This document shows, piece after piece, positions 7,593-16,288 of a DNA stretch of 64,000 bases (its first letter is position 1; every line of letters starts with the position of its first letter). The translations under genes and the position numbers were made by a program. Source of the DNA: Poseidonibacter parvus (lineage in GTDB: Bacteria; Campylobacterota; Campylobacteria; Campylobacterales; Arcobacteraceae); NCBI RefSeq assembly GCF_001956695.1, contig NZ_CP019070.1:1674001-1738000 (forward strand), read 5' to 3'. A model generated the notes under the pieces. That model saw nothing but the letters and a program-made list of their open reading frames with translations. It did no database searches and was not told the origin of the DNA.

Positions 7593-9668
7593 CCAAATTG
7601 ACATTTGAGAAACTGAATGTTGATACTTTCTATTTGTTTCTTTAATTACAAAAGGAACATCAATAGTTTCTTGTAATTCAAAATCTTGAAGTTCAGTTTT
7701 TAAAGTTTCTAGCGTTGAAACTTCTTTATTGTCTTTAATATATCCACCTAACCAGTTCTCTTTTGGTGTATACTCTTCAAGCCATGTATATGGGCTTAAT
7801 AAAACTAATAAACCATTATCATTTACTCTTGAAGGAATATCATCAATAAACTTTTGTGGATAATATAATCTATCTATTAAGTTTGAACAAAAAATCAAAT
7901 CATATCCAGTATAAATATCTTTTAAATTACAGGCATCACCTTGCATAAAAGATACTTTTTCTTGAGTTTCTTCTAAACCAAAATCTTTTAATGATACTGT
8001 TTTTTCAGTTGAGATATCACCTTCATTTTTTACTCTAAAAGTTAATGAATCATATTTCATAAGTTTAACGCCAACGTTTATAAAGTTTGCAGAAAAATCA
8101 ATTCCTGTTACTTCATCAAAAGTTTTTGCTAATTCAAAAGTACTTCGTCCTACTGAACAACCTAAGTCTAATGCTTTATTCGTTTTATTTTTTTCTAAAT
8201 AAGGTTTTAATAATTCAACTGAGTTTACACAGAAGTTTTTAACTCCAAAGTTTTCTTCACCATAATGGAACTCACAATATTGAGCTATTGAGTCATCTGT
8301 TTCATAAACATTGTCATTTAATTTTGTTCTATATTCGTTATCTGATTTCACGTATCTAAATCCTGCATGTTGGAAGAAATGCTTTCTAAAAGCATATCTA
8401 GCTTCTCTTAAGATCTCATTTCCTAAAGAAATAAAAGATCCACCTTTCATAAGTGCGTGTCTATCATCGAATGTTGGAGTTGTAAAGTCATCATATATTG
8501 GATGTACTTTAAAATCATCAAATGGATAAGTAGGAGTTAAACTCCACTGCCATACATTTCCTCTAACATCGTAGAATTCATCAAACTTATACTTATCAAC
8601 AGGACTTTGATTAAATTGTTTTAATCCAATATTTGCGTCTTTTTGTCCTGCATTAACATAATCATATAATCTATAATATTCATCTTCACTTGGAAGTCTT
8701 ACTTCATATCCTAATTTTGCACTTTTAAATTTACAAAAAGCTTCTGCTTCATAAACATTTATATCAACTGGATAATTTAAAGGTAAAGCAATTACTCTAT
8801 TTATTTCTCTCAAGAAATATTTTCCGTCAACCTTACTCCAAAAAACAGGATGCTTAGCTTGTGTAAAGTCTAACCATTCTTTTCCTTCTTTTGTAAACAT
8901 TTCAGGTTTACTGTATCCACCATCTTTTACAAACTCTAAAAACTCTCCATTTGATACTAAATACTTAGAAGCTTTAAAATCTTTTATATATGCTTTGTGG
9001 AATGAAAATTCATTATCCCAACCATAGTAAATAGGGTTTTCTCTATTTTTTTCTATTACAACCTCACCTGCTTTTACATCAAGTAATTCATTTTGAGGGA
9101 AAGTTTGACTCTCTTCATTTACATATTCAAAAATTTCATTTTCTATTAATCTTTTATTATCAAGTTCTCGAAGTAAAACAGATGATGTTTCTATGTGAAT
9201 ATTTTCATGTTCAATTCCCATTAAAATTATCCACATAGGACTTTCCCAGTTAATTGGCATTGTAAAAGGAATTGTATCAATTAATTCTAAAACCATCTCT
9301 TTTACTTGCTGTCTATACTTTTTTGTTTCTTCAATAGTTGGCCAAGCATAATGTTTTGATTCTAAATCATCCCATGACATTTCATCAACGCCAATTGCAA
9401 AAATTGATTCAAAATCTTTGTTTACTCTATTTTTTAAAATATTTGCTAATGTTAATTTATTTACAAAAAATGTTGCAGTATGTCCAAAATAAAAAATTAG
9501 GGGATGTCTTAAACTATTTGGTTGTTTATATATACATTTTTCATCTTTTAATAAATCAAATAGTTTTTCGTCTAGTGCGTATGTTTGAAGAAAATATTCT
9601 TTAATTTCTTCTCTTTTTTCCTCGATTGTTCCTGTAGTTAAATTTATGGTATTTTTTATGTAATCCAT
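7578..9668 (-). CDS. ovoA: OvoA: 5-histidylcysteine sulfoxide synthase / mercaptohistidine methyltransferase
   Basis: Bifunctional enzyme for ovothiol A: an iron-dependent sulfoxide synthase couples cysteine to histidine, and a C-terminal SAM methyltransferase modifies the imidazole. The 696-residue protein starts with a DinB-like domain holding the three-histidine iron site (H63 in FYFGHTATF; H154 and H158 in HENIHIE), then an FGE-sulfatase-like domain (about 195-455, with RLPSEDEYYRLYDY and GNVWQWSLTPTYP) and a class I methyltransferase (LDLGCSVGRST near 500). The RHPLIFYFGHTA stretch and the fused methyltransferase distinguish it from EgtB. AAGGA precedes the ATG, and a TATAAT -10 lies at 9700-9695. 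The PLP lyase OvoB is not in this window. Confidence 0.92.
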   Translation of the reverse strand: MDYIKNTINLTTGTIEEKREEIKEYFLQTYALDEKLFDLLKDEKCIYKQPNSLRHPLIFYFGHTATFFVNKLTLANILKNRVNKDFESIFAIGVDEMSWDDLESKHYAWPTIEETKKYRQQVKEMVLELIDTIPFTMPINWESPMWIILMGIEHENIHIETSSVLLRELDNKRLIENEIFEYVNEESQTFPQNELLDVKAGEVVIEKNRENPIYYGWDNEFSFHKAYIKDFKASKYLVSNGEFLEFVKDGGYSKPEMFTKEGKEWLDFTQAKHPVFWSKVDGKYFLREINRVIALPLNYPVDINVYEAEAFCKFKSAKLGYEVRLPSEDEYYRLYDYVNAGQKDANIGLKQFNQSPVDKYKFDEFYDVRGNVWQWSLTPTYPFDDFKVHPIYDDFTTPTFDDRHALMKGGSFISLGNEILREARYAFRKHFFQHAGFRYVKSDNEYRTKLNDNVYETDDSIAQYCEFHYGEENFGVKNFCVNSVELLKPYLEKNKTNKALDLGCSVGRSTFELAKTFDEVTGIDFSANFINVGVKLMKYDSLTFRVKNEGDISTEKTVSLKDFGLEETQEKVSFMQGDACNLKDIYTGYDLIFCSNLIDRLYYPQKFIDDIPSRVNDNGLLVLLSPYTWLEEYTPKENWLGGYIKDNKEVSTLETLKTELQDFELQETIDVPFVIKETNRKYQHSVSQMSIWKKKA

Positions 9669-9694
9669 TCTTTTCCTTATTAGAAATTGTAAAT

Positions 9695-9700
9695 ATTATA
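9695..9700 (-). promoter_or_regulatory. -10 box upstream of ovoA
   Basis: TATAAT on the minus strand, about 27 bases upstream of the ovoA ATG, giving a short leader that contains the AAGGA ribosome site. Inferred from position and sequence only. Confidence 0.45.
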
Positions 9701-9722
9701 TTATGTTTAAATTATATTAAAA

Positions 9723-11981
9723 TTAATTATCTAGATAATCTAATCTTGCTATTTTATCGACTTTTATAAACTCTTTGTACAAACTATTTAGTTGTTTAGT
9801 CTCATTCTCATCCAAAAATGACAAATGATTTTTTAATCTAATTGATATAGCACTTGTATCTTCTTGTAAAAAACATTTCGCAATATAGTTTTCAATTAAA
9901 AGCATTCCTAGTCTTTTTATAGAATTTGTTTTATCTAAAATAAAAATTGCTTCATTTGTAATAGTAACAACTTCTTTGTATAACTTTTCATCTTCATTAC
10001 TATTTAACATTTTTGATAAAATATTTAAAGCTTGATTATGTAAAACTATTGGCATTTCATCTCTGTCACCAACTGATTGCTTTAAAAATACTCCAAGTTT
10101 ACCAATACTAATAGACTTATCAATAATATCAAAGTTTTGTGTACTAGATGTTAAATATTTAAATCTATAAGAAATTGCCATATTTACAAAAGTTGCTCCA
10201 TATTCAAAAGCACCTAAAGTTGGTATTGCTAAACATTTTTTAAAATTTTCTATTGATAAATCATAATCTTCATTCCACTCTGCATAATTTGCTTTTATAT
10301 TGTAGTAATGCCATAACCAAAGAGGTTCATTATCATCATTATGTGAAAAAATCAACTCTTTTAAATTTTCAAGTGCTTTTAAACCCTCTTCTTTTAATTC
10401 ATCTTTTCTTTGACTTACAACTATCCAGGCTTTTCTTTGAAAGTATCTAATTTCAGTATCACTTGGTTTACTATTTTTTCCTAAATTTAACTTTAAAGGT
10501 AAACTATCATAAGCTTTTTCAAATTGTCCCATTCTTTCATGTAATGAGCAAATTGTAACTGAGTATTTATTTGGATTAATTTCATATAAATACTTACATA
10601 TTAAAACAGCTTGCTGGTAATATCCATTTCTTTCAAATAAGAAAACTAGTTTATTTAGAGCCTCAATTGAAAGTTTTCTATAAAAAGAACTATTTGTTTT
10701 TTCAAAAGACTCCAAAGATGAAGAATCAAACATCTCTCCTGCAATATTAAACCAATAATCTTCTATCAATTCATATTGTTGCTTTTTATCAATTGTTTCA
10801 ATAAATTTTTCTAGTATTGATATTGTTCTTTTTTCATCTAAAACAATATCTTTTACATAATAATATAAAATTAATAGTGAAATAGGATTATCAAAATATG
10901 AAATACAATCTTCAATATGATTTCTTAAGTAATATGATAATCTTTTTTCTTCATCTTCTAAATCTTTAAAGTTTGATTGTTTTGTAAAGTAAATTTGCTG
11001 TGATTTTTCTTGAGAAATAAAATTAAAATCATCAAAACTTCTATTTATAAAATTTTGAAAACCTGATATTAATTGTTCTTTTGAACCTTTTTGGTCTTCA
11101 AAAAAGTTTCTACCACAGTATTCAAATAACTCTAATGAAATAAAAACACTTTTATTCTGAGTATTTAAAAGCTTTGTTGAACTAAGCTGCATTAATGAGA
11201 ATAACTTTTGTTCTTTACTTGAAAGAATAAAACTTATATCACCTTTATTTGTTTGTTTTTTTGTTTTAATTACTTCAATATTTAAAACATCAAAGGCTTC
11301 AAGCTTTTTTTCAATACTTTTTATTTGGTCATTTCTAATAAATAAATTTATTGTATAAAATCTATTTATTAAGGTTTTAAGTAAAAGTCTATTTATCCAA
11401 TGTTCTTCATCTTCTAAATCAAAGTTGTATAAATTTATAATAGTTTTTTTATCATAAATTGAAAAACCTAATTTTAATCTTTTTAATTTTCTAATGTCCT
11501 TATTAAACCATGAAGATAAATTGTTTTTAAACTCATTTCCTTCTGCATCTAAAAGTGAAGGCATCATCATTAAACCAAAAAAGAAAATCAATACGAAACT
11601 TAAAGAAACAGTATCATTTATCTGCCAATCAAAAGGCAAGCTGAAAATCACTTTTTTTAATAAATCCTCATAAATAGAGGCAGAAATCAAAGCAAACATG
11701 ATTACAAGTACTGAAATTATTGAAATAAATGCAGTTGAAAATCTTTTTTTAAAAAAATAAAGAAAAGAGTTTCCTCGAAGTTCATTTAAATCATTTTCAA
11801 ATGTTTCTAAAGAATCACCTTCACAAAAAGTAATATGTATTTCATTTTGTTCTTTTGAAATGATTTTGTCGCTTTTTGATTTTCTTTTTGTTTCACAAAG
11901 TTTTGAAGTATAAATATTACAACTATTTTGACTTGACAGAATCAACTCCTTGCTTTGCAAACTTATTTTGAACAGGATCAC
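9723..11981 (-). CDS. Large membrane-anchored TPR-like protein, unknown
   Basis: About 752 residues, with two membrane helices (about 85-110 and 125-145) and a long helical cytoplasmic part whose second half (about 400-700) looks like tetratricopeptide repeats (for example alternating YQQAVLICKYLYEINP and FEKAYDSLPLKLN). A scaffold or sensor is plausible but no family is recognised. The start is unsettled: the open frame begins at a GTG (11981) with no ribosome site, there is no ATG before the first helix, and a good AAGGAG sits at the end of the upstream gene, just before TTG, ATT and CTG codons of this frame. It overlaps the upstream gene by up to 59 bases. Confidence 0.65.
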   Translation of the reverse strand: MILFKISLQSKELILSSQNSCNIYTSKLCETKRKSKSDKIISKEQNEIHITFCEGDSLETFENDLNELRGNSFLYFFKKRFSTAFISIISVLVIMFALISASIYEDLLKKVIFSLPFDWQINDTVSLSFVLIFFFGLMMMPSLLDAEGNEFKNNLSSWFNKDIRKLKRLKLGFSIYDKKTIINLYNFDLEDEEHWINRLLLKTLINRFYTINLFIRNDQIKSIEKKLEAFDVLNIEVIKTKKQTNKGDISFILSSKEQKLFSLMQLSSTKLLNTQNKSVFISLELFEYCGRNFFEDQKGSKEQLISGFQNFINRSFDDFNFISQEKSQQIYFTKQSNFKDLEDEEKRLSYYLRNHIEDCISYFDNPISLLILYYYVKDIVLDEKRTISILEKFIETIDKKQQYELIEDYWFNIAGEMFDSSSLESFEKTNSSFYRKLSIEALNKLVFLFERNGYYQQAVLICKYLYEINPNKYSVTICSLHERMGQFEKAYDSLPLKLNLGKNSKPSDTEIRYFQRKAWIVVSQRKDELKEEGLKALENLKELIFSHNDDNEPLWLWHYYNIKANYAEWNEDYDLSIENFKKCLAIPTLGAFEYGATFVNMAISYRFKYLTSSTQNFDIIDKSISIGKLGVFLKQSVGDRDEMPIVLHNQALNILSKMLNSNEDEKLYKEVVTITNEAIFILDKTNSIKRLGMLLIENYIAKCFLQEDTSAISIRLKNHLSFLDENETKQLNSLYKEFIKVDKIARLDYLDN

Positions 11982-12492
11982 TAAAAGTATATGTTCCTTG
12001 TTTTACTTCAAAAGGATAATTTTCTAAACAACTTGAATATTTTGTTTTAAACTCTTCATTATATGAAGGAAAAGCATTTGTTAAAATATCAATATATTTA
12101 GCAGGAATAAAACAATTTTCATCACCTTTTTTTGCTATTTTATCTTCTTTTGTAGTCATAAAAGCGATTATATCTTCATCCAATTCTATATTGGCATTTG
12201 AAGCTTTTATTGTAATACAAGTATAATTTTTTTCTCTAAGTTTTAATAACTCTAACTCTTCATCTGTAATTTTGATAATGACACCATTTGTAGAAGTATT
12301 TGAGTTTTTTTGTAAATTTAAAAAAACACCATTTACATCTAGTCCATCAAATTGAATATTTTCAATCGAATTCCAAACTTTTTCAAAACCATTTATATTT
12401 ACAGGAAGTAAATCTTCTTGTTTTAAAACTCTTTTAAAAGATTTCTGAGCACTTAATAAATTGATTAAAGAACCATATCCAAAAAGATACAT
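11923..12492 (-). CDS. Gamma-glutamylcyclotransferase-like protein
   Basis: A 189-residue protein starting YLFGYGSLI, the substrate-binding YGSL motif of the gamma-glutamylcyclotransferase (AIG2/BtrG-like) fold. A later LELLKLREKNY segment (about 83-93) could supply the catalytic glutamate. Members release 5-oxoproline from gamma-glutamyl amines or glutathione-type substrates; the substrate here is not evident. It starts 2 bases after rraA ends, indicating translational coupling, and overlaps the TPR gene downstream. Confidence 0.75.
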   Translation of the reverse strand: MYLFGYGSLINLLSAQKSFKRVLKQEDLLPVNINGFEKVWNSIENIQFDGLDVNGVFLNLQKNSNTSTNGVIIKITDEELELLKLREKNYTCITIKASNANIELDEDIIAFMTTKEDKIAKKGDENCFIPAKYIDILTNAFPSYNEEFKTKYSSCLENYPFEVKQGTYTFSDPVQNKFAKQGVDSVKSK

Positions 12493-12494
12493 AA

Positions 12495-12974
12495 CTAAAC
12501 TAACTTCTCTTTTGAAATCACAATTCCATCAGGATCAACATATACATAGTCACCCTCTTTAATATCTACACCATCAATATTTAAAGGTTCATTTATTTTT
12601 CCTTCTTGAACTGGAATATACTTTTTAGGACAAGTTCCAATAGCTAACAGTCCAACTTCAAACTCTTTAGTTGTAACAGTATCTCTTACATATCCGTTTA
12701 CAATAATTCCTTCATAGTTATTATCACTTGCAAATTTCATTAAATTGTCACCAACAACTGCGTAATATTTTTTATCAACGTCTACAACTACAACTTTACC
12801 TTTTCCATCTTTATCTTTTAAAAGTACTGCTAAATCTTTATTATTTTTGTCTAATTTAACTGTAATTGCAGTACCTCTAAACTTTACACTTCCTCCATAT
12901 GATTTAAAATCAGGCCCTAAAACTTCTGTTTTATCACTAAAATCATCACATAAATCTGCTGTAAAAAATCCCAT
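12495..12974 (-). CDS. rraA: RraA-family protein
   Basis: A 159-residue protein beginning FFTADLCDDFSDKTEVLGP, a typical RraA N-terminus, with GGSVKFRGTAITVKL (about 27-41) and a central VVDVDKKYYAVVGDNL segment where the family carries its GD ligand region; GIIVNGYVRD (about 89-98) supplies the conserved Arg-Asp. In E. coli RraA inhibits RNase E; related proteins are 4-hydroxy-4-methyl-2-oxoglutarate aldolases. Campylobacterota are generally thought to lack RNase E, so an aldolase or other role should be considered. AAGGA precedes the ATG. First gene of a three-gene minus-strand operon. Confidence 0.85.
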   Translation of the reverse strand: MGFFTADLCDDFSDKTEVLGPDFKSYGGSVKFRGTAITVKLDKNNKDLAVLLKDKDGKGKVVVVDVDKKYYAVVGDNLMKFASDNNYEGIIVNGYVRDTVTTKEFEVGLLAIGTCPKKYIPVQEGKINEPLNIDGVDIKEGDYVYVDPDGIVISKEKLV

Positions 12975-13101
12975 ATTAATCCTTGTTATTATAATCTTTA
13001 AAATAAGTTATAATTATCTCATTTTACTATTAATCTATTCTTATTAAATCACATTGATTACACAAAAAAGATATAATATCTTTTTAGAAAAAGGAATCTT
13101 C

Positions 13102-14091
13102 ATGCAAAATATCTATAAATCCATTTTATTTTTACTATTTTTATTTTTAATAACAGGTTGTAGTTCAAAAAAATTAACTATAAAATCACTTCATCCTTCA
13201 AAAATACCAAATGAAAAAATACATTCAATATATATAGAAGATTTTGTAAATGACAATTTATATCAAAGTTTAAAAATTCAAAATAAATTAGCAAACAAAA
13301 ATATAAATGGAAAGAACGTTTTTAAAGTATTAAATAATTACAATAAAACGGATGCAAGAGTAGAAGGTATAGTTGATTCAAGTTTAAATTATTATACTTA
13401 TTATGAAGAAGAAATCGATTATAGAAGATGTAGATCATATAGATATGAAGGAAAGAAAGGTAAAAAAGGAAAAAGAAAGTGTATGGAGTATCATGTTCGC
13501 TTAATTCCTTGCGAAAATAGAGTTTATAATGTTCAAACAAATATTAAAGTTTTAAAAGACTCTACAAGTGAAATACTTTTTGCAAAAACTTATAATAGAT
13601 CAAGAAGTATAAGAGAATGTTTTAGACACCACTATTATGCTTATCATACAATTCCTAGAAATAAAAGAGAGATAAATACAAAACTTGCAGACTTAATTGC
13701 AAGTGATTTTTTAGATGATATTTCTCCTCATTATGTGTACTTTGATATAAATATGATTGAAGAGTTAAATGAAAAAAATCTAATTTTTACAGATAATCAA
13801 AGTAAAAGATTTGAGAAAGTTACTGAATTAATGGAAAATAGAAATTTAGAATTATCTTTAAGTGAACTAGAAAAACTTAATCAAGAATTTAATTACAAAA
13901 GTTATGAAGTTCTTTATAATATGGGATTAATTTATGAAGCAAATGCAAACTTATTTCAAGCAAATAAACTTTATAAAGAAGCAAAATTACTTGTAAATGA
14001 TTTAGATGATTTAAGCCTGATTAACGCTGCAGTATTAAGAACAAAGCAAAACTTAGAGGAAAAAATAAAAGCAAAATCTCAACTGCCGTAA
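13102..14091 (+). CDS. Lipoprotein with C-terminal TPR-like region
   Basis: The ATG at 13102, with AAAAAGGA just upstream, gives a 329-residue protein whose signal peptide ends in the lipobox LITGC (Cys20); the in-frame ATG at 13054 lacks a ribosome site and would bury the signal. The mature part contains a Cys/Arg/Lys-rich stretch (about 110-150) and, from about 230, helical repeats (LELSLSELEKLNQEFN, VLYNMGLIYEANANLFQANKLY) resembling one or two TPRs. No enzyme motif. It lies 62 bases before the lipid cluster in the same direction and may belong to it, but this is not shown. Confidence 0.75.
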   Translation: MQNIYKSILFLLFLFLITGCSSKKLTIKSLHPSKIPNEKIHSIYIEDFVNDNLYQSLKIQNKLANKNINGKNVFKVLNNYNKTDARVEGIVDSSLNYYTYYEEEIDYRRCRSYRYEGKKGKKGKRKCMEYHVRLIPCENRVYNVQTNIKVLKDSTSEILFAKTYNRSRSIRECFRHHYYAYHTIPRNKREINTKLADLIASDFLDDISPHYVYFDINMIEELNEKNLIFTDNQSKRFEKVTELMENRNLELSLSELEKLNQEFNYKSYEVLYNMGLIYEANANLFQANKLYKEAKLLVNDLDDLSLINAAVLRTKQNLEEKIKAKSQLP

Positions 14092-14153
14092 CAATACTAT
14101 TAAGACTTATTTGATAGAATCACAACTTAAAATAAAAAGGTTGTGAAAATTTA

Positions 14154-14735
14154 ATGACTATATATGATTTGAAACCAAAATTTCAAGATTTACTTCGTCC
14201 TATTGTAAGGAAATGTGCTAGTAAAGGCTACACTGCAAATCAAGTGACTTTATTTGCACTTTTTTTATCTTTTATCAGTGGGCTGATTATTTTACTAGCT
14301 AGTTTTAATATTAAACTTCTTCTTTTAATACCTATTATTATGTTTATTAGAATGGCACTAAATGCAATTGATGGAATGCTTGCAAAAGAGCATGATATGA
14401 AAACAAAAAAAGGTGCAATCTTAAATGAATTAAGTGATGTCCTTTCTGATGTTTTTTTATATTTACCTTTTATATTGTTTCTTGATATTTATCTTGTTGT
14501 AATAGTTGTTATTCTTTCTATTATCTCTGAGTTTACTGGGGTACTTTTTCAAGCAGTTTACAATGACAGAAGATATGATGGACCAATGGGAAAAAGTGAT
14601 AGAGCCTTTCTTTTTGGTTTAATTTCACTTCTATTAGTATTTAATGTAAATATTGTTTTTTTAAATATACTTCTAGCAATTAGTATTATACTTCTAGTAA
14701 TTACAATTTATAACAGATTAAAAGGATGTTTATAA
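14154..14735 (+). CDS. CDP-alcohol phosphatidyltransferase family protein, YnbA-like
   Basis: Predicted inner-membrane enzyme that transfers a phosphatidyl-type group from a CDP-activated lipid to an alcohol. The 193 residues hold several membrane helices and the family motif, but in variant form: N70-A-I-D73-G74-M-L-A77-K78, then G87, N91, D95 and an extra D99. The classical motif is DxxDGxxAR...GxxxDxxxD, so the first and third aspartates are Asn and the Arg is Lys. Length and neighbours match YnbA of the E. coli ynbABCD set. The next gene begins on this gene's stop codon (TAATG). First gene of the lipid cluster; product lipid unknown. Confidence 0.82.
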   Translation: MTIYDLKPKFQDLLRPIVRKCASKGYTANQVTLFALFLSFISGLIILLASFNIKLLLLIPIIMFIRMALNAIDGMLAKEHDMKTKKGAILNELSDVLSDVFLYLPFILFLDIYLVVIVVILSIISEFTGVLFQAVYNDRRYDGPMGKSDRAFLFGLISLLLVFNVNIVFLNILLAISIILLVITIYNRLKGCL

Positions 14736-15658
14736 TGAATATTTTAAACTCTCAAATTCTTACTACTTTTTCAATAATTCTTGCAATTTTAGCTTTTGCA
14801 TATTTTTTTATAAAACACCTACAAAAAAAGCAGAATAAACCTTTTACTGAACTTTATAATAGAACAATATCATGGATATATATGATTGGCTTTTTTATTG
14901 TTGGTGTTTATATAAATAATACCTTAGCAATCATATTTTTTGCAATGTTAAGTTTCCTAGCTTTAAAAGAATATTTTACATTAATTCCAACAAGACATAC
15001 AGATAGAAGGATCATGTTTTATGGATATATAGTAATTGCATTTCAATACTATTTTGCATATATTCAATGGTATGAAATGTTTATTATCTGTATTCCTGTT
15101 TATTTATATCTTCTTTTACCATTTAGACAAATGTTAATAGGTCAAACTGATGGCTTCATAAATAATACTAGTAAAGTACAATGGGGAGTGATGCTATTTG
15201 TATTTTGTATAAGTCATATGGCTTTTCTATTCTTCTTACCAAATATTGAAGTAGTTAGTGGTGCTATGATGGTTTTATATTTAGTATTTTTAACTCAATT
15301 TAATGATATTTTACAATATGTTTTTGGTAAAAGATTTGGTAAAAATAAAATCATTCCAAAAGTAAGTCCAAATAAAACTGTTGAAGGTTTTAGTGGAGCT
15401 GTTATTACTACAACAATTTTAGCAGTTATATTTTCATACCTAACACCTTTTACAGTTATTGAAGCAATAGGTGCAGGTCTAATTATAAGTATTGGTGGTT
15501 TTATTGGTGATGTTGTAGTTTCTATGATAAAAAGAGATGTTGGTGTTAAAGATGCTGGGAATTTAATAGCTGGTCATGGTGGAATTATTGATAGAATTGA
15601 TAGCTTAACATATACTACGCCTTTATTTTTTCATTATGTTTATTATTTATATTATTAA
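14735..15658 (+). CDS. CdsA-like phosphatidate cytidylyltransferase, YnbB-like
   Basis: Predicted membrane enzyme making a CDP-diacylglycerol-type donor from CTP and a phosphatidate. The 307-residue protein has about eight membrane helices and, near the C-terminus, the CdsA signature SMIKRDVGVKDAGNL then HGGIIDRIDS. The ATG at 14735 is chosen because AAAGGA lies 9 bases upstream; an ATG nine bases earlier would sit on that ribosome site. It couples to the preceding transferase through TAATG. A housekeeping cdsA would normally sit near dxr, uppS or frr, so this is probably a second, pathway-specific copy. Confidence 0.87.
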   Translation: MNILNSQILTTFSIILAILAFAYFFIKHLQKKQNKPFTELYNRTISWIYMIGFFIVGVYINNTLAIIFFAMLSFLALKEYFTLIPTRHTDRRIMFYGYIVIAFQYYFAYIQWYEMFIICIPVYLYLLLPFRQMLIGQTDGFINNTSKVQWGVMLFVFCISHMAFLFFLPNIEVVSGAMMVLYLVFLTQFNDILQYVFGKRFGKNKIIPKVSPNKTVEGFSGAVITTTILAVIFSYLTPFTVIEAIGAGLIISIGGFIGDVVVSMIKRDVGVKDAGNLIAGHGGIIDRIDSLTYTTPLFFHYVYYLYY

Positions 15659-15667
15659 GGTTTAGAG

Positions 15668-16279
15668 ATGTTTAAAAAACTATTTTTTGCTATTTTTGCA
15701 AAGCCTTTTATGTTTATAATTACAGGTCTTAGTATTAAAAATATAGAAAATCTACCAAAAGATGAACCATATGTTATTATTGCAAATCATAATAGCCATC
15801 TAGATATTTTAGCCATTATGACAATGTATTCAAATAAAGATATCGTAAATGTATCTCCCGTAGCTGCTAGTGATTATTTTTTTAAAAACAAATATATCAA
15901 ATGGATTTCAACACAATTAATTGGAATTCTTCCTATTAATAGAAAAGTAAATAGAAAAGATGGACAGCATCCATTAGATGGTGTTTATAAAGCTATAGAA
16001 GAGAACAAAACACTTATTATATTTCCAGAAGGAAGTCGTGGGGAAGCATCTGTTATGCAAAAGTTTAAAAATGGAATCGGACATATAGCAAAAAAATATC
16101 CAGATTTAAAAATTGTACCAATGGTATTAGAAAACACAGGAAAAGCATTACCTAAAAATGAAGCGCTTTTTATTCCTTTAATAATCAAATTAGAAATAAA
16201 AGAAGCAATTTGCTTTAATCAAGTAAATTCAAATGTAAATGACTTTGTATCATTATTAGAAGAAAATTTCAAAAACTAA
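15668..16279 (+). CDS. PlsC-like lysophospholipid acyltransferase
   Basis: A 203-residue 1-acyl-glycerol-3-phosphate acyltransferase-type protein. The catalytic HxxxxD is in NHNSHLD (about 39-45) and the glycerophosphate-binding motif in FPEGSRGE (about 119-126). One hydrophobic N-terminal segment suggests membrane association. AAGG lies 8 bases before the ATG and the gene is 9 bases downstream of the CdsA-like gene. In this setting it could supply the phosphatidate-type precursor or acylate the final product. The E. coli ynb set, as I recall it, lacks this gene. Confidence 0.87.
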   Translation: MFKKLFFAIFAKPFMFIITGLSIKNIENLPKDEPYVIIANHNSHLDILAIMTMYSNKDIVNVSPVAASDYFFKNKYIKWISTQLIGILPINRKVNRKDGQHPLDGVYKAIEENKTLIIFPEGSRGEASVMQKFKNGIGHIAKKYPDLKIVPMVLENTGKALPKNEALFIPLIIKLEIKEAICFNQVNSNVNDFVSLLEENFKN

Positions 16280-16288
16280 AGGCAAGAA

